Both the position numbers and the translations under genes were made by a program. From SVFI01 sp045588655 (GTDB lineage Bacteria > Bacillota > Clostridia > Lachnospirales > Lachnospiraceae): DNA of 24,283 bases. The notes beneath the pieces were generated by a model that saw only the letters and a program-made list of their open reading frames with translations, was not told the DNA's origin and did not search any database. This document shows positions 1 through 7,435 of the stretch, one piece after another. The DNA is taken from NCBI GenBank assembly GCA_045588655.1, contig JAZNEP010000046.1:1-24283 (forward strand). The letters run 5' to 3'. Position 1 is the stretch's first letter. Each line of letters starts with the position of its first letter.

Positions 1-240
1 GGAAGAACCAAGTGAGCCAGGAACAACACCGGAAGAACCAAGTGAGCCAGGAACAACACCGGAAGAACCGAGTGAGCCAGGAACAACACCGGAAGAACCA
101 AGTGAGCCAGGAACAACACCGGAAGAACCAAGTGAGCCAGGAACAACACCGGAAGAACCGAGTGAGCCAGGAACAACACCGGAAGAACCAAGTGAGCCAG
201 GAACAACACCGGAAGAACCAAGCAAGCCAGGAACAGCTCC
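1..240 (+). repeat. 30-bp in-frame tandem repeat (8 units, last one degenerate)
   Basis: Units start at 1, 31, 61, 91, 121, 151, 181 and 211, and the array probably extends left of the window. The first seven are identical except for base 10, which is A or G (CCA/CCG, both Pro). The series for units 1-8 is A, A, G, A, A, G, A, A. The eighth unit carries further changes. Translated in the gene's frame each unit is the ten-residue EEPSEPGTTP. The length, a multiple of three, keeps the frame when copies are gained or lost. Confidence 0.95.
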
Positions 241-892
241 AGAGAAACCGGGAACAACACCGGAAAAACCAAATAAACCTGGAACACAACCGGTAAATCC
301 AGGAAATGACAAAAAAGTTCCGGCGAATAAATCTAAGTGGACAATAGATGAAATCACATACCGTGTGACAAAATCGGATGCTAAGAACGGAACCGTGGAA
401 GTTTATAAGGTGAAAGCAGATAAGTCAACTGTGAAGATTCCTAAGACGGTCAAAATTGAAGGTTACAAATTTAAAGTAACAAGCATTTACAAAAAAGCGT
501 TCAAAAATAATAAAAAGGTAACAAAAGTAACAATTGGAGATAACGTGACATCAATTGGAGCTAGTGCATTCTATGGATGTAAGAAATTAACAAGTGTGAC
601 AATTGGTAAGGCAGTTACAGAAATTGGAGATAAAGCCTTTTATAACTGTAAGAAGCTCGAGAGCATTACAATTCCGAAGAATGTAAAAACGATTGGAAAG
701 TATGCTTTTGCCGGCTGTGCAAAGATAAAGTTGATTAAGATTAAATCTGAAAAACTTACAACAGTAGGAAAAAAAGCTCTTAAAGGAATAGTAAAACCGG
801 CAAAGATTAAAGTGCCGAAAAAGAAATTGAAAGCTTATACTAAATTGCTGAAAGACAAAGGCCAGGGTAAGGGCGTTACGATTACATCGTAA
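2..892 (+). CDS. BspA-like leucine-rich repeat surface protein, C-terminal part (5' truncated by window edge)
   Basis: The open frame enters the window at base 2 and ends with TAA at 890-892, so the N-terminus, including any signal peptide, lies outside. The visible part starts with eight ten-residue repeats of the type EEPSEPGTTP (bases 2-240). A degenerate Pro-rich stretch follows, then a Lys-rich domain with BspA-type LRR_5 units, recognisable by motifs such as VTSIGASAFYGCKKL, VTEIGDKAFYNCKKL and VKTIGKYAFAGCAKI. It ends in a basic tail (KVPKKKLKAYTKLLK). BspA-type LRR proteins are usually secreted or surface proteins that bind host or matrix ligands, and the repeat linker would be an extended spacer. 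No LPXTG anchor is visible at the C-terminus. The ligand cannot be inferred. The gene is followed directly by a strong terminator, so it ends its transcription unit. Confidence 0.85.
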   Translation, partial: EEPSEPGTTPEEPSEPGTTPEEPSEPGTTPEEPSEPGTTPEEPSEPGTTPEEPSEPGTTPEEPSEPGTTPEEPSKPGTAPEKPGTTPEKPNKPGTQPVNPGNDKKVPANKSKWTIDEITYRVTKSDAKNGTVEVYKVKADKSTVKIPKTVKIEGYKFKVTSIYKKAFKNNKKVTKVTIGDNVTSIGASAFYGCKKLTSVTIGKAVTEIGDKAFYNCKKLESITIPKNVKTIGKYAFAGCAKIKLIKIKSEKLTTVGKKALKGIVKPAKIKVPKKKLKAYTKLLKDKGQGKGVTITS

Positions 893-906
893 AATGAAAT
901 AAAAAG

Positions 907-943
907 AGGATAGATACCAAATAATTGGTATCTATCCTTTTTT
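907..943 (+). terminator. Rho-independent terminator after the LRR gene
   Basis: A perfect 14-bp stem (907-920 with 925-938), a 4-base ATAA loop and a T-run (938-943) start 15 bases after the LRR stop codon. An A-run on the upstream side means it could also act on minus-strand transcripts, but no minus-strand gene ends here. A second TTGGTATC copy at 942-949 follows immediately. Confidence 0.9.
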
Positions 944-955
944 GGTATCAAATTG

Positions 956-961
956 TATAAT
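956..961 (+). promoter_or_regulatory. Possible -10 element (TATAAT) for the MoxR operon
   Basis: A perfect TATAAT lies just after the terminator and about 100 bases before the moxR start, where a promoter is expected. I could not find a convincing -35 at 16-18 bases upstream, so this is weak. A second candidate, TGATAAAAT ending at 1027, also lacks a -35. Confidence 0.35.
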
Positions 962-1061
962 GTATGTATGCATATTTGCCAATCTTTATCCTTTTTTATG
1001 GGTATATCTTGGTAAATGTGATAAAATGATAGAAAAAATATTAAAAATGGAGAGAAAAGGT

Positions 1062-2003
1062 ATGACATTGGAAAAAAAATATGAGCTGACGCAGCAGATA
1101 AGAGAAGCAGTAAATAACATGTTTGTCGGAAAAGATGATGTGGTGGAAAAGATATTGATCTGTCTCCTGGCAGGTGGTCATATTCTTTTGGAAGATGTTC
1201 CGGGAGTAGGGAAAACGACTTTGGCAAGAACTTTAGCGAAAGTTACAAATTGTACAATGGGAAGAATACAGTTTACCCCGGATACGCTGCCGGGTGATAT
1301 TATAGGTATGTCGGTTTATAATATGAAATCAGGTGAGTTTGAGCATAGAGACGGTGTGATTATGAATCAGATTCTGCTAGCGGATGAGATTAATCGAACT
1401 TCACCTAAGACGCAAGCAAGTCTGTTAGAGGCTATGGCTGAGGGACAGGTAACCGTAGATGGTGTCAGTTATTCGTTACCGAATCCTTTTCTAGTGATTG
1501 CAACGCAGAATCCGGTGGAGTTTTTGGGGACATATCCTTTACCTGAAGCACAGATGGATCGTTTTATGATGCGTATTTCTATAGGATATCCGAAAAGAGA
1601 AGAAGAAATTAAGATGGCAGCACAATATTTGGAAGGTAAAACCGTTGATTCTCTGGATGACGTATGTAGTGCAGATGATATTATAGAATTAAAAAAAGCT
1701 GTAGAACAAGTAAAAGTGAAAGAGGCTGTCATTGGCTATGTGGAGGATTTGGTCAATCTTACCCGCGAGGAATCCTCATATCAGTACGGAGTTAGTCCTC
1801 GAGGAATGTTGGCATTGTTACGAGCAGCTCAGGCGAAAGCATTTTTGGAACATAGAGATTATGTAAAACCGGATGATGTAAAGAGTGTGGCGGAAGGAGT
1901 TTTGTTACACAGACTAAACCCCACTCCGGAGGCGAAAATAAGAAAGGTAGATATGACTTCCTTACTTCAAAGCCTGATTGTAAAGACAAAAATACCTGTT
2001 TAG
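1062..2003 (+). CDS. MoxR family AAA+ ATPase
   Basis: A 313-residue AAA+ ATPase of the MoxR group, thought to act as chaperone-like ATPases that activate or assemble partner proteins, often ones with vWA or DUF58 domains. Walker A is GVGKTT near residues 48-53, Walker B is ILLADE at 104-109, followed by the typical NRTSPKTQASLLEAM segment. The sensor-like VIATQNP and PLPEAQMDRF follow, then an AAA lid. I chose ATG 1062 because GGAGAG at 1049-1054 sits seven bases upstream. In-frame ATGs at 1026 and 1047 are possible but have poorer ribosome binding sites. The next gene starts 12 bases after the stop and encodes a DUF58 protein, the classic MoxR partner. A role in envelope or stress functions is inferred from this context only. 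Confidence 0.92.
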   Translation: MTLEKKYELTQQIREAVNNMFVGKDDVVEKILICLLAGGHILLEDVPGVGKTTLARTLAKVTNCTMGRIQFTPDTLPGDIIGMSVYNMKSGEFEHRDGVIMNQILLADEINRTSPKTQASLLEAMAEGQVTVDGVSYSLPNPFLVIATQNPVEFLGTYPLPEAQMDRFMMRISIGYPKREEEIKMAAQYLEGKTVDSLDDVCSADDIIELKKAVEQVKVKEAVIGYVEDLVNLTREESSYQYGVSPRGMLALLRAAQAKAFLEHRDYVKPDDVKSVAEGVLLHRLNPTPEAKIRKVDMTSLLQSLIVKTKIPV

Positions 2004-2015
2004 GAGAAAACTATT

Positions 2016-3182
2016 ATGAAATGGCGTAGGATTATCTATTTGTTTCTATGGATTATGTCTTTGGTTGGAATCTCCTTTTATGGAGGAGCGATAAGCTATG
2101 GCTTTTTTTGGGGAGTTACCTTGGTTCCTGTTATATCATTAATATATTTGATGTTGTTTTTTTCGCAGTTCCGAGTTTATCAGGACATCGAAAGTAGAAA
2201 CATAGTATGTAAGCAGGCCATGCCGTATTATTTTACACTTCCAAATGAAACATTTTATTCATTTGCAGGCTTAAGTATACGATTGTTTTCTGGATTCTCG
2301 TATGTAACGGATATGCCGGAAGATGAGGAATATGAGCTGTTGCCGGGAGACTCATATACGTATCATACCAATTTGATATGTAAATATCGGGGAGAGTATG
2401 AGGTGGGCGTGAAGGAAATCATCGTAACGGATTTTTTTCGCTTGTTTCGCTTTCGTTATCGGATTCATGGAAGCATCAGGGCGTTGGTGTATCCTCGAAT
2501 TATACAGAAAAAAGAATTAAATAGTATAAAAGATGTAATTGATGTAAGCCATCTACAATCTCAGATGAATCAGACTGAAATGGATGTGGTCACCAGAGAC
2601 TATGTTCAAGGAGATTCTTTGAAACATATTCATTGGAAGTCTTCTGCAAAGGAACAAAAATTAAAAACTCGTAACATGTTAGGCGAAAGAAAGCAGGAAA
2701 TTCTTTTGGTTTACGATACCAAAAGATACGATGCCAATGAAGAAAAATATATCCCGTTAGAAAATCAAATTCTGGAAACGGTACTGGCTTTGGGATTTCA
2801 TTTTGCAGAAAAAAATATACCATATACGCTTATGTGTGGACAAAGTGGTATACAGAGATATCAAATAGAAGGTATTACCCAGTTGGATCATTTATATCAG
2901 GAAATGGCTCACGTGAGATTTGATGAGCAGGAAGAGTTAGAGATTTTGTTACAGCAGGTGTTGCAGGAAAGAATGCATTTGGAAATCAAGACTTTTATTT
3001 TAGTGGTCCATGATATGTCTGCAGAATTCATGAAGCAATTACAGTTTTTGGCATCGGAGGGTCTCACCATAATACTATATTTGGTTACGGATCGGAATGC
3101 AGAAGAATTTATTAGACAAAGTAATAGCAGATTAAAGATTTTGGTATTGCCTGTTGAGGGTGACTTGGAGGAATTGTTGTGA
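2016..3182 (+). CDS. DUF58 domain membrane protein
   Basis: A 388-residue protein with two hydrophobic segments at the N-terminus (about residues 5-50) and a cytoplasmic or extracellular remainder. The DUF58 signature is clear: RDYVQGDSLKHIHWK starting at residue 194, then a LLVYDT strand, matching the vWA-related DUF58 fold. DUF58 proteins occur next to MoxR ATPases and are presumed to be their targets, although their biochemical activity is not established. The start ATG 2016 has TAGGAG 10-15 bases upstream. The stop TGA overlaps the GTG start of the next gene in GTGA (3179-3182), which suggests translational coupling and a shared complex with the transglutaminase. Confidence 0.88.
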   Translation: MKWRRIIYLFLWIMSLVGISFYGGAISYGFFWGVTLVPVISLIYLMLFFSQFRVYQDIESRNIVCKQAMPYYFTLPNETFYSFAGLSIRLFSGFSYVTDMPEDEEYELLPGDSYTYHTNLICKYRGEYEVGVKEIIVTDFFRLFRFRYRIHGSIRALVYPRIIQKKELNSIKDVIDVSHLQSQMNQTEMDVVTRDYVQGDSLKHIHWKSSAKEQKLKTRNMLGERKQEILLVYDTKRYDANEEKYIPLENQILETVLALGFHFAEKNIPYTLMCGQSGIQRYQIEGITQLDHLYQEMAHVRFDEQEELEILLQQVLQERMHLEIKTFILVVHDMSAEFMKQLQFLASEGLTIILYLVTDRNAEEFIRQSNSRLKILVLPVEGDLEELL

Positions 3183-5494
3183 GAAAAGGAATATTCAGCA
3201 CCATATATCCTATGGGTTATCGATTACTCATGTCTTCATTGTTAGCGTGTACTGTTGTTAACGGAGTTGGATATTTGTGTGGGATTTCCAGAGTGAGTCT
3301 TTGGAACTGGATTGTAATGATATGGACGATTTTTCTGGTATCCTGGTTAAATTATGGAAAAACCACATGGAAATTGCTCGCTGGAATTGTGATGTTGCAT
3401 AGTATAGTTGTAATGATTCCGTTGATTACCGCGGAGCAAGTGGGAGTTTTTTGGGAGAACTATTCAAGGTGGTTTATAGGGGCTGCAGGATATGAGAAAG
3501 AATGGGTAATTGGCTATGAACTTATACAGACGGTATGGGTTGTTTTAGCTTGCTATTTTTTGCAGATTGTAATTGAAAAAAAACAAATATTCAGGGATAT
3601 TATTGCAGTTTTATTTATTGCCGGTTTGCTGAGTTGTATGCTATTAAAAGTGCAGATTGGTCATGTGGGTGTGGCTTTTGCAACGGGGTATATTTTTATT
3701 GCATTTGTGCAGCGAGTACGTATTCATTGGGAGAAACAGAAGAAACATGATAGCAGGGAGTATGTGCTGTTTTTACTTCCGTTTTTTATGGTTTACGTGA
3801 TTGCATTAATATGTATTCCGGTCAGGAAAGAACCTTATGACTGGAAATTGGTGAAATCAGTTTATGAGAATATCAGTGAAAAAGTGATTATATGGAGAGA
3901 ATCCCTTAAAAGAAATAAAAGCGAGGATTTTGGCCTTGCTGCTATTGGTTTTTCTGAGCAAAGTAGATTTGCTGACGGATTGGTAAAACAGGATAAAGTT
4001 TTGATGACAATTGATGGTGACAGCGGTTTGGCAACCAGTAGTTATCTGCGTGGGAAAAGCTATGACACTTTTTCGGGAATGGAATGGAAAAAGACAATTA
4101 ACGAAGATTTTGAGGAGTATCCGTTGGATACCTTCGAGTTGCTGTATGCAATCAGGAGATATGATGAAGAAGGACTATGGAAATATGTGCGAGCTACGAA
4201 CCTAAAGGTGAGATATGAGAAGTTTAATACGGGGTATCTGTTTGTGCCGGGTAAAGTGGCTGGAGTGCGTGATACCGATTGCGTGTGGAGCGCCGGAGAT
4301 GTGGTGTTCGGAGAGCAAAAAGGGTTTGGTACAGAGTATAGCGTGCTTTATTACCAGTTAAATTTGGATACTCCGGAGCTTGCTCAATTGCTTGAGGTGG
4401 AGCAATCAGCTGACGAAGGCGTATGGAATAAAATCATGGATACGAAACATTCTCTTATTAAGAAAAGTTATTCTTTAGATGATTTATATCATTACCAAAA
4501 TAACATGAAAGAACATTATTGCAAGGAAGTTGTAGTATCAGAAAAACTTCAACAACAGTTGGACGATGTGACGACAGGTTGTGAAACCAAGCTACAAAAG
4601 TTAAAAGCATATGAAGAATGGCTTATGGATTTCAGCTATACCACTACGCCGGGCGAATTGCCTCGTAAAGTGAAATCACAGGAGACATTTTTGGATTATT
4701 TTTTATTGGAGGGTAAAAAGGGATATTGTTCGCATTTTGCAACTGCCTTTGTATTGCTTGCCAGAGCAGAAGGGTTGCCGGCTCGATATGTGGAAGGATT
4801 TTGTGTTTCGCCAATCTCGGATGAGGTGATAGAAGTGTCTTCAAATATGGTCCATGCATGGCCTGAAGTCTATTTTGAAGGGGTCGGATGGATTCCTTTC
4901 GAACCAACGCCTGGATATGCCACTTTGCGATACCGAGGTTGGCAGGTGTCAACTTCGAATGCAACGTCGGAAGATAGACAAGATTTGACTACAGAGGCAG
5001 GTGGAAAAGACGAAGAGATTGAAAAGCAAAAAGAGGTGTATGAAAAGAACCATAAGAGGAAGCAGAGGATTACTACTGGTTTGCAAAGAGCAACGTTGAT
5101 TTTTCTGATTTGTGTTCTTATTATATTTGCAGTCGAAAAAACAATACAAGGATTGCGCTATAAGCGAATGAGTACGGAGAAAAAGTTTCTGGTAGAGGTG
5201 CGACGCAATTTGTGGATATTTGCAAGACTGGGATATAGGAGAAAAGAATTTGAAACATGGAGTGAATTGCAGGAAAGAATACGAAAAAATAAGATGCATT
5301 GGATGGATGAAAAGAAAGAATTTGTGTTCTTAAAAATATATCAGGAATATCTTTATCGTAATGAAGAGATATCAGAAAGGCTTTTACAAGAAACGCAAGA
5401 GGAAACAAAAGATTTACTGCTCAAAATCAAAAAAGACAATAAACGAGCCTACTATGTCATATGCATGGGATTGTTACTTCGTGTGAGTATGTAA
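3179..5494 (+). CDS. Transmembrane transglutaminase-like protein (TgpA-type architecture)
   Basis: A 771-residue protein with about six transmembrane segments in residues 10-215, a large presumably extracellular domain, one more membrane segment near residues 640-660 and a charged cytoplasmic tail resembling DUF4129. The transglutaminase core shows GKKGYCSHFATAF with the nucleophilic Cys at residue 517 and MVHAWPEVY with His 559. The third triad position falls in FEPTPGY, so it would be Glu 575 rather than the more usual Asp. Such membrane transglutaminases are found with MoxR and DUF58 proteins. They may cross-link or hydrolyse amide bonds in cell-envelope proteins, but the substrate is unknown. 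The start is GTG 3179, overlapping the DUF58 stop by four bases. The operon ends at the hairpin at 5541-5584. Confidence 0.88.
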   Translation: MRKGIFSTIYPMGYRLLMSSLLACTVVNGVGYLCGISRVSLWNWIVMIWTIFLVSWLNYGKTTWKLLAGIVMLHSIVVMIPLITAEQVGVFWENYSRWFIGAAGYEKEWVIGYELIQTVWVVLACYFLQIVIEKKQIFRDIIAVLFIAGLLSCMLLKVQIGHVGVAFATGYIFIAFVQRVRIHWEKQKKHDSREYVLFLLPFFMVYVIALICIPVRKEPYDWKLVKSVYENISEKVIIWRESLKRNKSEDFGLAAIGFSEQSRFADGLVKQDKVLMTIDGDSGLATSSYLRGKSYDTFSGMEWKKTINEDFEEYPLDTFELLYAIRRYDEEGLWKYVRATNLKVRYEKFNTGYLFVPGKVAGVRDTDCVWSAGDVVFGEQKGFGTEYSVLYYQLNLDTPELAQLLEVEQSADEGVWNKIMDTKHSLIKKSYSLDDLYHYQNNMKEHYCKEVVVSEKLQQQLDDVTTGCETKLQKLKAYEEWLMDFSYTTTPGELPRKVKSQETFLDYFLLEGKKGYCSHFATAFVLLARAEGLPARYVEGFCVSPISDEVIEVSSNMVHAWPEVYFEGVGWIPFEPTPGYATLRYRGWQVSTSNATSEDRQDLTTEAGGKDEEIEKQKEVYEKNHKRKQRITTGLQRATLIFLICVLIIFAVEKTIQGLRYKRMSTEKKFLVEVRRNLWIFARLGYRRKEFETWSELQERIRKNKMHWMDEKKEFVFLKIYQEYLYRNEEISERLLQETQEETKDLLLKIKKDNKRAYYVICMGLLLRVSM

Positions 5495-5540
5495 GAGAGT
5501 AATATATCAATGATGTTATAAAGAGGATAGTGTGTTTATG

Positions 5541-5584
5541 CGCTTCTGCAATGTTCAAAAAAGGATGATTGCAGAAGCGTTTTT
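5541..5584 (+). terminator. Rho-independent terminator of the MoxR-DUF58-transglutaminase operon
   Basis: A perfect 12-bp stem (5541-5552 CGCTTCTGCAAT with 5568-5579), a 15-base loop and TTTTT at 5580-5584. It lies 46 bases after the transglutaminase stop and just before the LytTR operator region, so it insulates the two operons. Confidence 0.88.
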
Positions 5585-5592
5585 ACTTGGGA

Positions 5593-5624
5593 AAGTGCCA
5601 CTTCACATCAGAAAAGTGTCACTT
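5593..5624 (+). promoter_or_regulatory. Paired 11-bp elements, probable LytTR operator
   Basis: AAGTGCCACTT (5593-5603) and AAGTGTCACTT (5614-5624) differ only at the central base and are themselves dyads. Their start-to-start distance is 21 bases, about two helical turns, the arrangement LytTR-domain regulators typically recognise. They end 13 bases before the -35 of the promoter of the LytTR gene. Binding by that protein is an inference. Confidence 0.7.
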
Positions 5625-5637
5625 ACTGCTTTGGCTC

Positions 5638-5666
5638 TTGAGTTTCAAATCAGGGGTTGATAGAAT
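5638..5666 (+). promoter_or_regulatory. Sigma-A type promoter of the LytTR operon
   Basis: TTGAGT at 5638-5643, a 17-base spacer, and TAGAAT at 5661-5666 preceded by TGA, giving an extended -10. The expected start is near 5673, leaving a leader of about 20 bases that contains the AGGAGG ribosome binding site. The paired elements at 5593-5624 lie upstream in an activator-like position. Confidence 0.75.
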
Positions 5667-5693
5667 CAAGATAACAAAGAGCAGGAGGTAGCG

Positions 5694-6143
5694 ATGAAAT
5701 ATACTATAAATCGGATTTCACAAGGTGAAGATGAGGTGATTGTCAATTATCTTGATATGACACCTGAGGTGGAGAGGATTGTTAATTTTATAAAAAAACA
5801 AAAGAAAAGAATTGTAGGATATGTCGAGAAAGAACAGAGAGTTATTGATATCGGAAGCATTTTATATATTGAGAGTGTGGATGGCAAAATTTTTGCCTAT
5901 ACAAAAGATGCTGTACTGCGCCTCGATTATACATTGTCGCAGGCGGAAGAAGTGCTGAGTGGTATCAATTTTTTTAGATGCAGTAAGTCTATGATAATCA
6001 ATATAGACCAGGTGGACAGCCTCAGAAGTCTGCCATCCAATCGAATTGATGCGAAAATGAAAAACGGAGAGCATGTTTTGATTTCAAGAACGTATGCATC
6101 GGAATTCAGAAGAGTACTTCGGAAAGGAGGACAAAATGAGTAA
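5694..6143 (+). CDS. LytTR family DNA-binding transcriptional regulator
   Basis: A 149-residue protein with no receiver domain. Residues about 45-147 form a LytTR DNA-binding domain: VIDIGSILYIESVDGKIFAY, the FFRCSKSMIINIDQVDSL segment and the closing ISRTYASEFRRVLR are typical. The N-terminal 40 residues are short and of unrecognised fold. The start ATG 5694 has AGGAGG a few bases upstream. Its 3' end overlaps the DUF3021 gene by eight bases. In streptococci, receiver-less LytTR regulators are held inactive by an adjacent membrane protein (HdrRM, BrsRM type). The downstream DUF3021 protein could be that partner, which is inference. Autoregulation is suggested by the repeat pair at 5593-5624. 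Confidence 0.93.
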   Translation: MKYTINRISQGEDEVIVNYLDMTPEVERIVNFIKKQKKRIVGYVEKEQRVIDIGSILYIESVDGKIFAYTKDAVLRLDYTLSQAEEVLSGINFFRCSKSMIINIDQVDSLRSLPSNRIDAKMKNGEHVLISRTYASEFRRVLRKGGQNE

Positions 6144-6606
6144 AATAGATAAACAATTAACCAGCTTTGAAAGATATCTGAGAGAGGAAATTGCAGTAGA
6201 ATTTAAGGCGTGTCTCTATTTTTTTTGTATTTTATTTTTTTACGCGGTATATAAGCTGATAGGAGGTAGCTATGAGGCAAATATCATTCATATGACAGAG
6301 ATGATCTTTTTGACCTATGGTATGTGTTATGCACAGATTTATTTGATGAATGGGTTTGATGAAGGTGAGACTTTCGGAGGAAAGGAAGGTTTATTTACCA
6401 TTCTTTGCGCAGGGATATATACCTTTATATCTTGGATTGGGAACTGGTTTAACAGGAGCGTTGCGGTAAGCGCATGTTTTTTCGGATATGTGGTATTCGC
6501 TTATATTATAGGCTTTGTTATCTATAAAATCAAAAGAACGTTAGATGAGAAAGTGCTAAACAATGATCTTAAGGCATTTCAGGAGAGGAGGACCGAACAT
6601 GAGTAA
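6136..6606 (+). CDS. DUF3021 family membrane protein
   Basis: A 156-residue protein with four hydrophobic segments, approximately residues 26-42, 54-74, 84-100 and 110-130, and a charged tail, matching DUF3021 in length and topology. DUF3021 proteins are usually encoded directly after a receiver-less LytTR regulator. The start ATG 6136 has AAAGGAGG upstream. A longer reading from 6094 would lie mostly inside the LytTR gene and lacks support. The gene overlaps the LytTR gene at its start and the ABC gene at its end by the same eight bases, ATGAGTAA. The likely role is to sense a membrane signal and restrain the LytTR regulator. No ligand can be predicted. Confidence 0.88.
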   Translation: MSKIDKQLTSFERYLREEIAVEFKACLYFFCILFFYAVYKLIGGSYEANIIHMTEMIFLTYGMCYAQIYLMNGFDEGETFGGKEGLFTILCAGIYTFISWIGNWFNRSVAVSACFFGYVVFAYIIGFVIYKIKRTLDEKVLNNDLKAFQERRTEHE

Positions 6607-7423
6607 GGTAATCGAAATCCGAGATTTAACAAAACATTATGGACGGCATCGAGGTGTGGAAGGGGTAACTTTCGATGTGGAGGAAGGAGATATCTTTGGA
6701 TTTTTGGGTCCAAACGGAGCAGGTAAGTCTACTACCATCCGCGCTATCCTTGGATTGATTCATTACGAGAGGGGAAATGTCAAGATTTTGGGGAAAGATT
6801 TGCGCTCGGAGAAAGAGAAGATTTTATCACAGATTGGTTATATGCCGTCGGAAGCTATGTTTTATCCGGATATGAAAGTGAAGGATGTAATCAGGCTGGC
6901 AGCAGAAATCAGAAAAGGGTCCTTTAAGGAGGAAGCTGACAAGTTATGCGAACGTTTGAAAGTAAATACGGAGAAAAGAATCAGTGAATTGTCGCTGGGT
7001 AACCGAAAAAAAGTGAGCATTGTTTGCGCAATGCAACACAAGCCGAAGTTGTTTGTTTTTGATGAGCCTACCAGTGGACTGGACCCACTAATGCAGGCAG
7101 AGTTTTTTTCGCTGATTGAGGAATATGTAGCAGAAGGAGCGACATGCATGCTTTCAACACATGTGCTTTCAGAAGTAAAAAATTATTGTAAAAATGTGGC
7201 TATTATGAGGGATGGTAAACTGATTAAGGTAAATACGGTTGCAGAGATTACAAAAACAAACGCAAAGAGGATTAAAATCTTAAGTGACGGAAAATGGGAA
7301 GAAATTCTATATAAGGAAGATCTGAACCGATTGCCGGAGTTATTTGCCGGACGTAAAATGGAGGATATACTGATTGAAGATCTTTCACTGGATGAGATTT
7401 TTATGAATTATTATGAAAAATAG
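6599..7423 (+). CDS. ABC transporter ATP-binding protein
   Basis: A 274-residue ATPase with Walker A GPNGAGKST at residues 37-45, a Q-loop around QIGYMP (79-84), signature LSLGN at 131-135, Walker B LFVFDE at 151-156 and switch His 188 (STHVLSEV). The signature form and the C-terminal tail resemble ABC-2 drug or peptide exporter ATPases. ATG 6599 was chosen for the upstream GGAGAGGAGG and its overlap with the DUF3021 stop. An upstream in-frame start near 6563 is inside the preceding gene. It pairs with the permease 12 bases downstream. Regulation by the LytTR/DUF3021 pair is expected from co-transcription. The exported substrate is unknown; self-protection or membrane-stress roles are plausible. 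Confidence 0.93.
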   Translation: MSKVIEIRDLTKHYGRHRGVEGVTFDVEEGDIFGFLGPNGAGKSTTIRAILGLIHYERGNVKILGKDLRSEKEKILSQIGYMPSEAMFYPDMKVKDVIRLAAEIRKGSFKEEADKLCERLKVNTEKRISELSLGNRKKVSIVCAMQHKPKLFVFDEPTSGLDPLMQAEFFSLIEEYVAEGATCMLSTHVLSEVKNYCKNVAIMRDGKLIKVNTVAEITKTNAKRIKILSDGKWEEILYKEDLNRLPELFAGRKMEDILIEDLSLDEIFMNYYEK

Positions 7424-7435
7424 GAGAATAGGGTT

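Noticed and set aside
1..240. Possible CRISPR array
   Set aside because: The 30-bp units are directly adjacent with no unique spacers, and they are in frame with a surface-protein gene.
12..296. Open frame giving a 94-residue Gln/His/Arg repeat protein
   Set aside because: It is a second frame of the 30-bp repeat; the true frame reads EEPSEPGTTP and continues into the LRR domain. It has no ribosome site.
835..1227. Minus-strand open frame of 130 residues
   Set aside because: It runs through the terminator and antisense to moxR, has no recognisable domain and no good ribosome site.
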